From: Favolaschia claudopus
Lineage: Eukaryota; Basidiomycota; Agaricomycetes; Agaricales; Mycenaceae
Reading direction: 5' to 3'
Length of the DNA: 64,000 bases
Assembly (NCBI GenBank): GCA_037176885.1
Contig: JAWWNJ010000304.1
Coordinates: 1 to 64,000 of the forward strand
Shown: positions 45,770 to 56,329 of the stretch, piece after piece
How the letters are laid out: every line of letters begins with the position of its first letter
Numbering within the stretch: position 1 is the stretch's first letter
Notes under the pieces: model-generated
The model's database searches: none
What the model was told of the DNA's origin: nothing
The model's input: only the letters and a program-made list of their open reading frames with translations
Program-made: the position numbers and the translations under genes

Positions 45770-47101
45770 ATGTCTCAATTGAATGCCCAGACCCAATTTC
45801 TTCTGTCTAACGCGGCCGACCATCAGAAGCGCATCTTGCTTTCCTCCATGACAATGCAGCGATTGTTTTTCATCTCCACCGAGTCCGCTGAACTGTTCAA
45901 GGTGGTCAGCTCCTTTCTCCAGTTTACTCGACGACATGGAAGAGAAGACACGGACCTCGACTCCGTAGCAGTTGCAAGCAGTGGACTGCCCGGCCAGGAA
46001 AACAGCGTAGAAAACGGCGGCGACTGGAATGGCATCTCGAATATTGCCAATGCGACAGGCGAGTGCATGCACGTCTGATCTCGCCCTCTTACAATGTTTT
46101 TCAAGGCTTTTCCGATTTCCCCCCTGAACTGGGTCTGCGTGTTGTTGGCTATCTCCCTTACGCCGACAGATGTCGTTTTGCACAAACCTCGAACTACGCT
46201 GCAGCGCTCGCCGCCGAATCTCTACAGTCTGCCGCCGCCAAACTGCTAGCCAGTTTTTCCCTCCTCTACGAGGACGTCAAAATGATGCAGACCGCCACCG
46301 GCGCCACATTTTATGGACTGGCAGTAGACGCGCTCCTGAGAACGGCTGAAGACTGCCTCGAAGTGACTCGTCTCGAACTCGTAGTACCGAAAGCGTGTGG
46401 GGCGGTAGTAGCGCGGTTCTTGGCTTTAGCCTCTCAGTATACCCTTGCGTCGCACGACTCAGAGGACAACGTCGCTGTCCTCAATGTCTGCGCGGTATGG
46501 ATCCTGACGTCAGTCTCGCGCAAGATAATCGTACTTGAAAGTGACACTTCGAATCCGCTCGATGTGATAGCCCGCTCCCCCATAACAAGCCTATACAACG
46601 CTTGGACTGCTAACGAATTATGGATCGGCTACGCGAACCTCACAGCTAGCGGGATCGCATACGCTACGTCGCTCAACTTTCCGCTCCTCTCTCCACCCTC
46701 TGCGCATCGAAAAATGTGGCGAGTCATGCGCCAGTGCATGCAGGCAGGGCACGTCCTTTCCCTCCAAGGTCACACATGTCCCCACATCTGCGGTGTGGAC
46801 GTGAGCTGCCCTGCGACTCTGCGCACGAGCTGTGACGCAGGCTGTGCCATAAGCCCATTTCCAGTGTGGAGATACTCCTCCGAATCGGTCGCGTCGGCAC
46901 CAGTATGTTGGTCTATGGGAGGCGGCGGGTGTGCGCAAGGCCATCTAGCGAACGGAGTCCGCACTCGCCGCTTGAGTTCGGACGTCCACGGTAATGCTTC
47001 TTCACAGGGCCTTGCCATACACTCATCTGTCTGTTATAGACGACAATTGGCGCGGGGTTATTCGATTGTATTTGCAGTCCACCGCTCCGCCGTCCTTGTA
47101 G
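45770..47101 (+). CDS. F-box-like protein with Cys/Trp-rich C-terminus, paralogue of 49002-50450
   Basis: Exons 45770-46058, 46106-46990 and 47040-47101 give 411 residues in phase. The first intron has a GC donor (ACAG|GCGAGT) and TTTCAAG acceptor. The N-terminal exon (RILLSSMTMQRLFF, SFLQFTRR) aligns with the first exon of the minus-strand paralogue. Then come an F-box-like segment (FSDFPPELGLRVVGYLP, AQTSNYAAALAAESL), an alpha/beta middle and a C-terminal block with conserved HICGVDVSCPATLR, CDAGC, FPVWRY, VCWSMGGGGC. The last exon reads NWRGVIRLYLQ. The Cys/His spacing could bind a metal, but this is unproven. The family is common in agarics in my memory, with no assigned role; SCF adaptor is a reasonable guess. 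Confidence 0.7.
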
Positions 47102-47727
47102 CGGCTACGCATACAATATTCCGTCCATTGCGGATAAACGCGATATCAGTCAACGACTGCGACAACACAGCAACGCATTTCACCCTCGCCTAGAGACTCG
47201 TAGTTGGTATCGCGCCTTTGCGTCCCGAATAGAATAATACGGCTTGTGACAGTATCTCCGTTCTGATTCAAGGATAAAGTCTGACTTGTTCTCGCACTTT
47301 CACTGGTCTTGCAATTTTTCGACCGCGTCTGAGAAGAGCCCAAGTGACCGAAAATCATGTCCGGTACGCTTCACTACATAAGGTTGAGTGCCTCCATACC
47401 ATAAAGCACCTTCGCTCTCTTAAAGTGCGACTTATAACGGCCCGCGAACAGGGAACGACCAGCGAAAACTTATAGGCGTCATAAACCCTCAGCTTCGATA
47501 TTCACCAAGCTGATGAACGGCGACTGTGCACCATAGGTTCCGACACTCCGTCTCTTTGAAATAAGACACTCTATTCGATTCGAAGCTACCGTGCACGCTG
47601 CGAGACTGGATACCTTGCTACGTAGCAGGTCCAGACACTGCCGCCTGCGTCCTATGTCTAACTTTTGAACGGTTCCTTCTCTGAAAGGCATGCTAAGCTG
47701 GGTCCCAACTGGATTCCGACTACCTCT

Positions 47728-48027
47728 ATGTCCAGTTCACGCAAAGAGTATATGCAGTCAACTCCAAACAGGAGAAGGCAGCTCGACGCTTTCGGCGAAG
47801 GACAGCCTGCAGAACAAGCTACGTACTTACCCAGAGTCACAAACAAACTTCGCAAGTTGCTTTCTGGCATCGCAGCCTACCTGTAAGCACGTAATTTGAA
47901 ACCCGCAAACACGATGAACGGGCCACTTCAATCCTGTAGACCGACCAGCCTTCGCAAATTCCATGCAGCTTCGGTTCCTAAAGTGCAGACAGACCCTGTC
48001 CCGCATTTGGTGCGAATCGCCCTATAG
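47728..48027 (+). CDS. Small unknown basic protein, two exons
   Basis: Exons 47728-47882 and 47940-48027 join in phase (donor GTAAGC, acceptor TGTAG) and give 80 residues. It begins MSSSRKEYMQSTPNRRRQL and includes RVTNKLRKLLSGIAAYL and LRKFHAASVPKVQTD. No family is recognised. It may be part of a longer gene, but frames around it offer no clear extra exon. 47102-47727 and 48028-48360 hold nothing else that I can support. Confidence 0.4.
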
Positions 48028-48360
48028 AGCAACTGGCGGGTGAATCATCTGCATACGGTCCGTGTGTGGAGCGCTGGCATTTCCACAATCCGTTTTCTGA
48101 AGCGCTTGTCCTGTCATAGCATGCTAGCTCCAAGTATGTGACATATTCGGAACAGACGGCGCAGTCAGCTCCACGTCGCAACCAGTCGTGCAGCTTTCAA
48201 GTACAGCCTTTATAGGACACAGCTTCAGGTTCAGCTCCAGGTGGAACGATCCCAGGACGAGAACGGCTACATGCTCAAAAAGCCCGCACCCGCGAGTTGG
48301 CTAACGAGGATCTGGATGTAAGTCGATGGATTTTCCCGTTCGGTGACACGTACATACAAG

Positions 48361-48974
48361 CTAGTTGACGCGACGATAATTGCGCAAACCGTTTGCTCCT
48401 TTGAAGGCATGATTAAATCGAGCCTCAAGAGTCTTTCGATTTCGAGAGTCGCGTTGCATGCATTTTAGTAGGAATTCACCCACTTTCTCCTTATTTCCCA
48501 ACACTAAGATGCGCCAGAATATATCTGTGCAGATAAGGTCGTATCCCGAGCTTCGTCGAGACATGCCTAGAAACGCGCCATACACATCACGCGGTTCAAC
48601 CGTCCACAAACAAGCAAGCATCGTCCGGCGGCTCTTTTCCGAACAAAACTCGTTTTCTATGATAGACGCGTCGAAATGGACATGGGCCTTGTTCTAGAAC
48701 TGGTGTCTGCATGTATAGCTCGCCTCCCACGGACACATATTCCGCAGTGCTTGGATCTATCTGCTTTGAACAGCACAGGCTTGATGGTAAAGCATGCAAA
48801 CAAGTGCAGCAGTAGTACGGTAACTGTGTCGTCGGGCAGCTTATTGAAGCAGTCGGGCTTCCCATGGAAGTCAGTCTCTGACTCTTGAGGATCCTCAAGT
48901 GCATTGTTGAGGTCCCTAGGTGATGCAAAGCAACCCGAAATCGCACGATTTACGCTGCAACAAGATGAGCACAT
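48361..48974 (-). CDS. Unknown small protein, three exons with a 34-nt intron
   Basis: Exons 48974-48825, 48760-48601 and 48566-48361 join in phase into 171 residues. The start is Cys-rich (MCSSCCSVNRAISGC), followed by DLNNALEDPQESETDF and KLPDD, a middle part (YVSVGGELYMQTPVLEQG, RKRVLFGKEPPDD) and a helical, basic end (DIFWRILVLGNKEKVGEFLL, RDSRNRKTLEARFNHAFKG). The second intron is only 34 nt. The start lies 27 bp after the stop of the minus-strand gene at 49002-50450, which leaves almost no promoter; the ends may be misjudged or the two may be co-transcribed. No family recognised. Confidence 0.45.
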
Positions 48975-49001
48975 CGTATTGCATTTCACTATCAGAACTC
49001 G

Positions 49002-50450
49002 TTACATGTAGTCCGGCGCGCCACCGAACGGCATAGGCCCTACATCCGACGAAAGGTACGCCTCAGTTGCCTTCAACCATGCAGTACCTGAAACAGTCGA
49101 TCAATTCGTGTCCTCTGACCGTTCGGGTACTCACGCTCTGAAGACACGGCGAGATTCACAGGCGCGCTGTCCCTCCTCAAAATGCCTTCGCTACACCCAG
49201 AACCGCCCATTGTCCAACACGTCGGGTCTGGTAGGCCTGATTCACCCGTGTATCGCCATTCCGGAAAAGGAAAGAACCGGCAGCCTTCATCGTCCGAGGA
49301 GCGCAGCGTTGCAGGGCAGTTCACGTTTTCACCGCAAACGTGAGCACGAGGATACTCATTGAGGTGAACGCGGAATCCGACTTCCACGTACTTCCGCAGT
49401 GCAGACCACACGGAGAACCGACGCGCGAAGCCGCTCTCAATGGGATAAGCTGCAGGCGTCGTGATGACTAGCGCCTCCTTGAGGAGTTCGGGATAAGCAA
49501 GCCATATCCCATCTGCGTGCCAAGCAGCAACAACACAAGTGAAATGGAATCGCACGACAGCGTCAAGAGGTTCGTCCGTCATCGACTCTATTATGTTGAT
49601 CTTGAGATTGTCGCCCAGCGCAAGACTCCACACGGGACCAAATCCGACGCCTTCGACTTCATCGTAATCCGAATCGTCGGGCACCTTCACTACTCTGTAG
49701 CACGCAGCTAGAATGAAAAAATCGGCTACGGCTGGAGCTTTCCCTTTCCCGGTCACTATGTCCAGTTCGGTAGGGGACATCGCAAGGTCAGGTCGGGCGA
49801 GAGAGATAATCGACGGCCCGACGATAGCGCACCGCGCAGCAGTGAGAAGGAGACGGACGTCGCTGAACCTGAGCTTGAACCTTGCAAGCAACCTGGTAGC
49901 GGACCGCTCCAACACTTCCGGATCGACGTGCGTGTCCCGATTGCGGTAGTCGGGCGACACGGCTCGGCGAACACGGATACGCGCTCGAAGGCCGGGACCT
50001 TCGGGAAGGTCGTCGTCGATGTCTCCTGTATACGAAAGGACACGCAGGGAATCAGCTTCTTGGAAGACGAGTGAGCGATTGCTACATGCTATACGACGAA
50101 GACTCACTGGCTTCGAGCAGAAAGGAGACCAGCGACTCGGCTCGAGAGTCTGCTTCGGAATCGCAGGAGCCGCTAACAGAACTGTCCGTGTCCTCTTCGT
50201 CTGCTTCGGAATCGGAGGAGCCGCTAACAGAACTGTCGTTATCTTCTTCGTCGGCCGGACTTGTACGGTGTTTCTCCTTCCCGTCCAGGAATTCGCTGAC
50301 TTCGCGAAAATGCTGGCGAGACACTAGAGCCGTAAAACAGAGTCTCTGTGCACTCATGGAACACAGAGCGACCTTCTTTCTTTTCGAACTGGCATTCGAC
50401 TCCAGTAACAGCAGTTGTCGAGTCCAAGGTATATCTTCTTCGTCGGCCAT
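49002..50450 (-). CDS. Cys/Trp-rich F-box-like protein, paralogue of 45770-47101
   Basis: Exons 50450-50108, 50025-49135 and 49087-49002 join in phase and give 439 residues. The first exon has KRKKVALCSMSAQRLCF and FREVSEFLDG, then an acidic Asp/Glu/Ser repeat (two near-identical units near 50150-50250, DSSVSGSSDSEADEED type). Exon 2 aligns with the paralogue: LPEGPGLRARIRV, RSATRLLARFKLRFSDVRLL, HVCGENVNCPATLR, GCRFFPFPEWRY, TCWTMGGSGC. Exon 3 ends WLKATEAYLSSDVG. Another acceptor near 50064 would lengthen exon 2 in frame. The pair lies in opposite orientation around 47.1-49 kb. Function unknown; F-box-like adaptor is a guess. Confidence 0.7.
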
Positions 50451-51891
50451 AACTGTGCAATGTCAGGCTCGACAACGATACCGCAGGTTAAACTAACCAA
50501 ATCGCAAGAGTCTGGATCCCAGCGCCATCACCAGCCGGTCATCTCCCTGGCTTTTTATGCGCCCGACTTCAAGGCATCTTCAATGACTCAATCGGACCTG
50601 CAGCAATGAAATGGGCATAGCCGCAAACGGGGCCTTCAATTAGCTCAACAACCTTTTCTGTACCCTGTTTTCAGGCCGCGATAGACAGACGCGTCGACTG
50701 AGGTTACCACCGAATTGGGTATACATTGATGTAAGAGGAAACATGGTAGGGCACGTGATCCCTCCTCTGAATTCCCACCATTGTGGAGACCAGGTAATTG
50801 TTGCTTCGTACCTACGAGCTGTGGGACCCGTGCCTTTGCCACTCAGGACCCTTCGAATGTTTGACCCAGTGCACTCACCTGCTGCTTTCAAGGCCGACGC
50901 CGCCGCACTGCCGCCCGCTACACTCCCCGACGCGCGTCGCCGCGGGGATTCTCAGGCTTTGACAGAAAGTCACGGGGTAAAGTTCCTTTCCTGGAGCTAA
51001 GGCTGTGCTCTTCTTCTTTTCATGTCTAGGATCGAAGATCTCTGGGTAACATGCTCTTCTCTCTCCGCTGTCGACTCTTAAGGTTGCTGTAAGTCTGATA
51101 GACCTCCTGTCCCTATATGGTCTGGTCCTTTTTATCCTCCCCTCTTGTTTCTTGGACTTCAATTTCTTGACGATGTTCTTCCGATACAAGACTTTACTTT
51201 TCCCAAGACTGCAGTCGTCGCAAACAGCTGTTTTATGATGACGGCTATACCTCGAACTTGCCTGAAAACAGTTGCCCGGGTCTTTCAGCACGTCAAGATC
51301 GTGTGCAATGGCGGTTGATGGCCCACGACCCAACCTCCCTGAATGTTTCCGTACGGCGATCGAAAGGACGTGACTGAAGGAGGAAGAACTTCTTTTCAGA
51401 ATAACGTCGGAGGATCAAGGAGACATCGCCGGCCCGGTACAGAAACCTTCTCCTTCTCGCAATAAGGGAAACCATTAAGGTTCGGGCCCGAAGCTCCAGA
51501 TTGACGATCGGGGCTTTGCAGCTCGTCAGATCTCACCGGAAAAGGCAAGGATGACCTCGGCAAATCGCGTAGCCTAATCGGGCGTCACCTCACCCTCCAT
51601 TAAGGCAATACACTTTTTCTGCTCGCCTTGGAATGTCTCGACCGCTTTTGGAGACTTCCACGCACGTCCGCTTTGTCTTGGAGATGCGCTTCGCTACTTG
51701 ACTTCCTTTGCTTTCCAGTTTCAGACCCTACACGGAGCCATTCCCGTCCAGGGTTCCAGCGTCGCACCTCGGATCTCGTCCAAACATGTTCCTCGCAACC
51801 AACGAGTGTGTGTAACGCGGAAAAAAAAACACTGGCGGCGCGTCTCAATTACCCCTATGAATGCAGTCCAAGTTCGCCGAGGCAACTCAAT
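50451..51891. other. Gene-poor stretch
   Basis: Short frames on both strands have no family likeness or splice structure. The last 200 bp before 51892 are pyrimidine-rich and include a run of nine A near 51820, possibly the promoter of the exonuclease gene. Confidence 0.45.
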
Positions 51892-53105
51892 ATGAAGCAC
51901 CTTCTACGGAATTTGGAACTCATTCAATGCTATTTTAGTTTCTTTGAACCTGCGACAAAAGAAACCGAGAAAAAAAACCTCGCCGCTTCTCGCGCGTCTA
52001 TTCAGTTCCTGGCTTATAAAATCTTTGGAGTGCATTTCGTCGACTCCGTGGACTCTGCTCTAAACCACATCCTCGCTCGCGAACTGAACATGGCCTCAGA
52101 AGAACCCCGCTTCGCCCCCGATTCCGCAGCCATTCGTATCAATTTAGGCTCGACAGACGTGAGCGTCAACGTCCTTGCAAACAACGACTGACGTCCTCTA
52201 GCTCGCTCCACTGGAGCTGACCTTCAAAGCATTCCTCCTCACGGACGTTGAGGAGGCCAACAAGCACCTCGATTCCATCCAATCTCACTCTGTTGTCGGC
52301 CTCGACACAGAATACAAGGTAAACGACGCGTCTGTAACTGCAAATCTATAAACCTGACCCTCGAGGCAGCCAGGAATTGGCAAACAAACCCGCGAGGCCA
52401 AGCTTTGCGTGGTACAGATAGCGGTCGAGCGGCGTGTCTATGTGCTCGACATGACCGCAATGCAAAGTACGAGCACACAACCGATCAAGCCCCAGCTAAC
52501 CCTTTACAGCCTGCCCGGACGATTTACGCAGAATCCTGGAGGACCCGTCGATCATAAAATGCGGCGCGGGCTTAAACTCCGACGCTCAAGTGCTCTGGAC
52601 GGCACTGCACGTCAATGCCCGCAGCTTCCGCGATGTGGGCCACATGTCACGCATTGCCTTTCCCGTCCACTATCGGGCAGTCTCCCACCCTTTATCTATG
52701 CAGCGATGCGTCGAGGACATCCTTCACCGCTCCATGGACAAAACCGACCAAAGGGCCGATTGGCATCTCGGGTTGACCGACACCGCGGGAGGCCGAGACG
52801 TTCAGAAGCTATTCCGCTGTATGTCTTCACCTCCTCCTAGAAGCTTTGCACCTTTATTGACCTTACAATCAGACGCCGCCCTTGACGCTCAGGCGAGCCT
52901 GCAAATATACAGAGTTCTTGACGAGTGTCTTCTAGAGACAGCCATGCAGAGGAAAGTCCGCATTCCCGGCGAGTGGATCACATATCACTGCGTCGAAGGC
53001 AAACCGATGAGAACCGCCACGGACGTAAACGGCAAGCATGTAGAGTGGTCGTTCACTATTTGTCCGTGGTTTGTCGGCGGCGTGTTCAGTAACTTCTGGC
53101 CTTAA
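51892..53105 (+). CDS. RNase D/WRN-like DEDDy 3'-5' exonuclease
   Basis: Exons 51892-52158, 52202-52318, 52370-52466, 52510-52818 and 52873-53105 join in phase and give 340 residues. An N-terminal helical part of about 90 residues precedes the exonuclease domain. Motif ExoI is VVGLDTEYK (D and E), ExoII lies in CGAGLNSDAQVL, and ExoIII is YAALDAQASLQIY, where the tyrosine is split by the last intron (T plus AC). Between them are KLCVVQIAVERRVYVLDM and PDDLRRILEDPSIIKCG. All four metal-binding acids and the tyrosine are present, so it is probably active on nucleic acid 3' ends. It lacks the HRDC and helicase domains of RecQ enzymes. Its presence among F-box genes is typical of agaric accessory regions. 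Confidence 0.85.
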
Positions 53106-53284
53106 ACATACATCACAATGCAATGACTTCTGCTCGGACTCGTCTGAATGATCGCTAGGCTTCAGTATTTGAACGGCATCGAATAGAAGTGGAATCGCCA
53201 TTCGGGCATAGGCCTCCAGTCGCCGTGAATCGACCATGCGACGCCGATCCATTGAACCTACGACGCCTCGCCACTTCCAATACT

Positions 53285-53649
53285 GACACGGAGCACGCCT
53301 AGCAAGTACCCTACCACTACTTCTCGCGCCAGCACAAGACCCGAACACGCCTAAGAAAAGAAAAAGACTGGTTGTCTACGTGTCCGTCGACACAGACAGT
53401 CTTGGGTATATTCAAACCGAACTTGTGCGAGCATACATATTAAAAACTAGTGGAAGGACCTTTGAGAATGCCGAGACATCCGGGCTTCGCATACGAACGA
53501 ACACGGTTTATCTAAATATACAGGCATGGCAGGAAACGACGCGCGAAGGCAATGGCAAGAAGAAAAAAATCTTCCAGCACTTCAGCAAACTTCCTGACGC
53601 CGTCAGCTCAAGGCGCCGATTCGTGCGAACGCCGCTCGGCATGAAATAA
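53285..53649 (+). CDS. Possible 3' exon of an unknown gene with a nuclear signal
   Basis: The plus-strand frame stays open from a stop near 53285 to TAA at 53649 and carries PKKRKRL (SV40-like nuclear signal), YIQTELVRAYILKTSG, TNTVYLNIQAWQE and KKKKIFQHFSKLP. A CCTAG acceptor at about 53300 could start the exon. The 5' exon was not found, and no ATG is in frame. It may be a real last exon or a chance frame. Confidence 0.3.
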
Positions 53650-53806
53650 AGAGGCTCTGTGTCAGTGAAACGCGCTGACACCTCCGTCTACTTCGAGCGG
53701 TGAAAGGAGGGAGCGCAAACAGCTAGAGCGAGGAGACCCGGTCAACGGACTGCTGTCGATTCACCGTTCACGTATATTCAACTGATGGGAAGTACAATTT
53801 CGAACT

Positions 53807-54706
53807 TCAGTTCGATTTCTTGAAGTCACTTTCATCCGCCTTGTCGGGCTGCGACTCGCGTCTCGAACGGCGATTGGGGCAGGACGTGCGGTTGTGGCCT
53901 TCTCCTCTACATATGCTGCACCGACCACGACCCCGCCATGAGACACGCGGAGTATTTGGTTTTGTGTTGGGAGGTTCCGGACATGTCCTATAGTAGTGGC
54001 CTCGCCGCCTGCAGTTCGTACACCTCACTATCCTGACGTGAGGTTCTATGTAACTTGGACGTCAGTCGTGCTCCCTGCATTGAGACGGAGACACAGACCT
54101 TTAAATTGTACGGCACATGTTGGCAAGTCCACCTTCGCCTTTGCAGGGTAACAAACAGGCGTTGATGTCAGGGAAATGGGGCATGTCCTGCTATAGTGTC
54201 CGCGCCTCTTGCAAAACCCACACCGAGCCGTCTTCGTAGACCCCTCTTCCTGACTCGACTTTGAATCGCCGTAGCTGTCGTCCAGCTGTACGCCGCTGTC
54301 AACTCCTACAAGGACAGTGGAAAGACTCTACCCACAACTGCATTGTACGTGTCGGGTATCAGAACGGAATAGCATCCACTCGTGCCGGTCTGCGCGTCTG
54401 ACTCCTGTAGAAGAGCGAAGGCGACAGGGGGAGTCGAGACAGGGAACAATCGAAACAGAAAATAGAAACTCGCCTTCTCCACCACTTTGAACGGAGAGTC
54501 ACCCGAGTCGCATGGAACCGTCGTGATTTTACTGACTGCCAGCTGCAAAGAATGTTGTCGCCTCAGATCGAAATTGACAGACAAGCAAGGAAGATGACTT
54601 TGTCCACCGATGCGACAGGGATCGGTTGAAGCTGGAGATCGTTTGAAGTCCCCCGCATTGCGGCCTGCTCCGGCAGAGGCGCGCACAGTAGTCGACTGAT
54701 GTGCAT
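53807..54706 (-). CDS. Triple CCHC zinc-knuckle protein, four exons with a 26-nt intron
   Basis: Exons 54706-54599, 54542-54332, 54305-54099 and 54027-53807 join in phase into 248 residues. The N-terminal part (LLCAPLPEQAAMRG, FYFLFRLFPVSTPPVAFALL, GCYSVLIPDTYNAVV) is not recognised. The C-terminal part has three C-x2-C-x4-H-x4-C knuckles: CGFCKRRGHYSRTC, CTNCRRRGHYYRTC and CSICRGEGHNRTSC, then a basic, Asp/Lys tail. Such knuckles bind single-stranded nucleic acid and occur in retroelement Gag and in RNA-processing proteins; no retroelement genes are nearby. The second intron (GTAGAGTC...TTGTAG) is only 26 nt, yet skipping it puts a stop in frame, while removing it links both exons correctly. 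Confidence 0.65.
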
Positions 54707-55494
54707 GGATCGCACTGAAGGGACTTTGAAAGCTTCACATCCCTTACATGCCCGCGTCCGGAGTTGACATCAGAAAAACGGCTCCTAGCTCAAAACACCT
54801 TGAAGAAACAAGCCCGACAAAGTGCTCCGATAGGACAAACGGATCGGGAAACCACGAGGAAGCCGATTATGGTAGTACAGAAAAGCCAAGTGTGTCTAAA
54901 GAATTAGCGAGAATGGACACGACTTGTGCCGGAAAAGAAGACGTGACATTCCTTGTAACTTTAACCTGAGGAGCCGCCTTTTATGTCCTTGCGCGGATTC
55001 ACAATCCATACACAGTGCTGCCTGTATCGAGCTAGTATGTCGTACGCTTCGTACTGTAGTACCTGGTTACCTTGAATGGACAACCTCTTTGTGCGCACTG
55101 TCCTGGGACTTGCCCTTCTGTTCCTCCTTTGACCCGAAGCGCGTCACTTCTTACCCTTCGTTTCCCTGGATATCGAACATAAGCCTTGATTCACAGTTAG
55201 ACAGCGCCGGTACTTGGTTGACTCCAACTCGCTAACCTCGCTTTCGTTCACTGAAAGCAATGCGTTGGTCGATAGACGTGCGCAACCATTCTGCCAACCG
55301 GCTAGAAACGATTCACTCTCGCCTCGAGGAAAACGCGCTCGCTCAGGGACCTTAGAGCGAAAGATCACTTCGTATCAGACAAGGCAGGTTCGTAATACTT
55401 GATTACGCACCGCTCGGCTAAGGCCAAACCGTCATCGTTACGCATAAATCAAGTACTCTGAATCACGCGTCAGTAGGCGTCAGTTCTCTTCACC
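54707..55494. other. Intergenic stretch, nothing supported
   Basis: Reading frames here (for example 54748-54969 and 55214-55402 on the plus strand) are Ser/Thr-rich and lack splice sites or family likeness. Confidence 0.4.
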
Positions 55495-55855
55495 ATGAAC
55501 GCGGTTGGTGGACACGAAGATAAACTGCCTTCCGAACTCTTGCTTATCTTTCTCCTTTATCTCTTTCTTTGCTCTCCTTACTGGAAGGTGTTCAAGGAAT
55601 CGCGCGCCTCGTGCAAGGAGGTCTGGGGACTTGGCGCCACAACATTATAAGCGCGGTGCACCACTGGACGAGGACAGTCCTATTCCGTCCTCCGCAACTC
55701 AGCCCTGTCCATAGACGCTTCCCTATGAACAGGTGATTTACGCCCCCGACCAAGGCCACGCCTGCACCGCTTCCAGTCTCCAATACGGACTTTGCTGCGA
55801 CTGGAACCTCGATTTCGTCGATTCACAAGACCTTTCCATCCCGTTCAAGACTTGA
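55495..55855 (+). CDS. Short F-box-like gene, frame uncertain in the middle
   Basis: The ATG at 55495 starts an F-box-like helix set (KLPSELLLIFLLYLF, then VFKESRASCKE). The continuing F-box core (WRHNIISAVHHWTRTVLFRPP) lies in another frame from about 55625, and I could not find an intron that links them; one or two bases may be missing. The exon ends at a GTGATT donor near 55730 and joins in phase after CTTCCAG to 55785-55855 (LQYGLCCDWNLDFVD). It could be a short F-box protein or the decayed start of a longer one. Confidence 0.4.
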
Positions 55856-56329
55856 GCAGTCCATTTTCGATATTCTTCGAGAATTGCAGGAAATTAACGC
55901 CAGCGAGTGCGATTTGGTCTGCAAAGTCCCTGCGCGCCCTAGATATCAGCGTAGATACGTCTGCTTCTCGTCCTACACGGTCTAGTAGCGAACGTACGAG
56001 CGCCACAGAGCACGTTAAGTCAAGTTCCCTCCTGTGATGACACGCCATGCTCGTCTTTGACACACCCGAAACATCTGTCGCTCTATCGTCGTCAAGTTGC
56101 CACTCACCTCCCTCCTGGCGAGGCTGCATTCTCCAACGCCCTTGAACATCTCGAGATAGAGATCGTTGACTCCGATGACCTGGAAAATGTCGTCCATATA
56201 ATCCTCCCTGAACTCACTCGACCCCTTTTTTTCCTCTACGTACGGAGCTACGTGTTTCGGGAATTCTACACTTGCACGCTCCTGTTGTCAGAGCCGGCTG
56301 AATCAGTGCAGCACTATCCGTCACCTCGC

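Noticed and set aside
46990..47193. Unspliced extension of the 45770 gene to 47193
   Set aside because: Removing the 49-nt intron at 46991-47039 gives an ending (NWRGVIRLYLQ) that matches the paralogue better.
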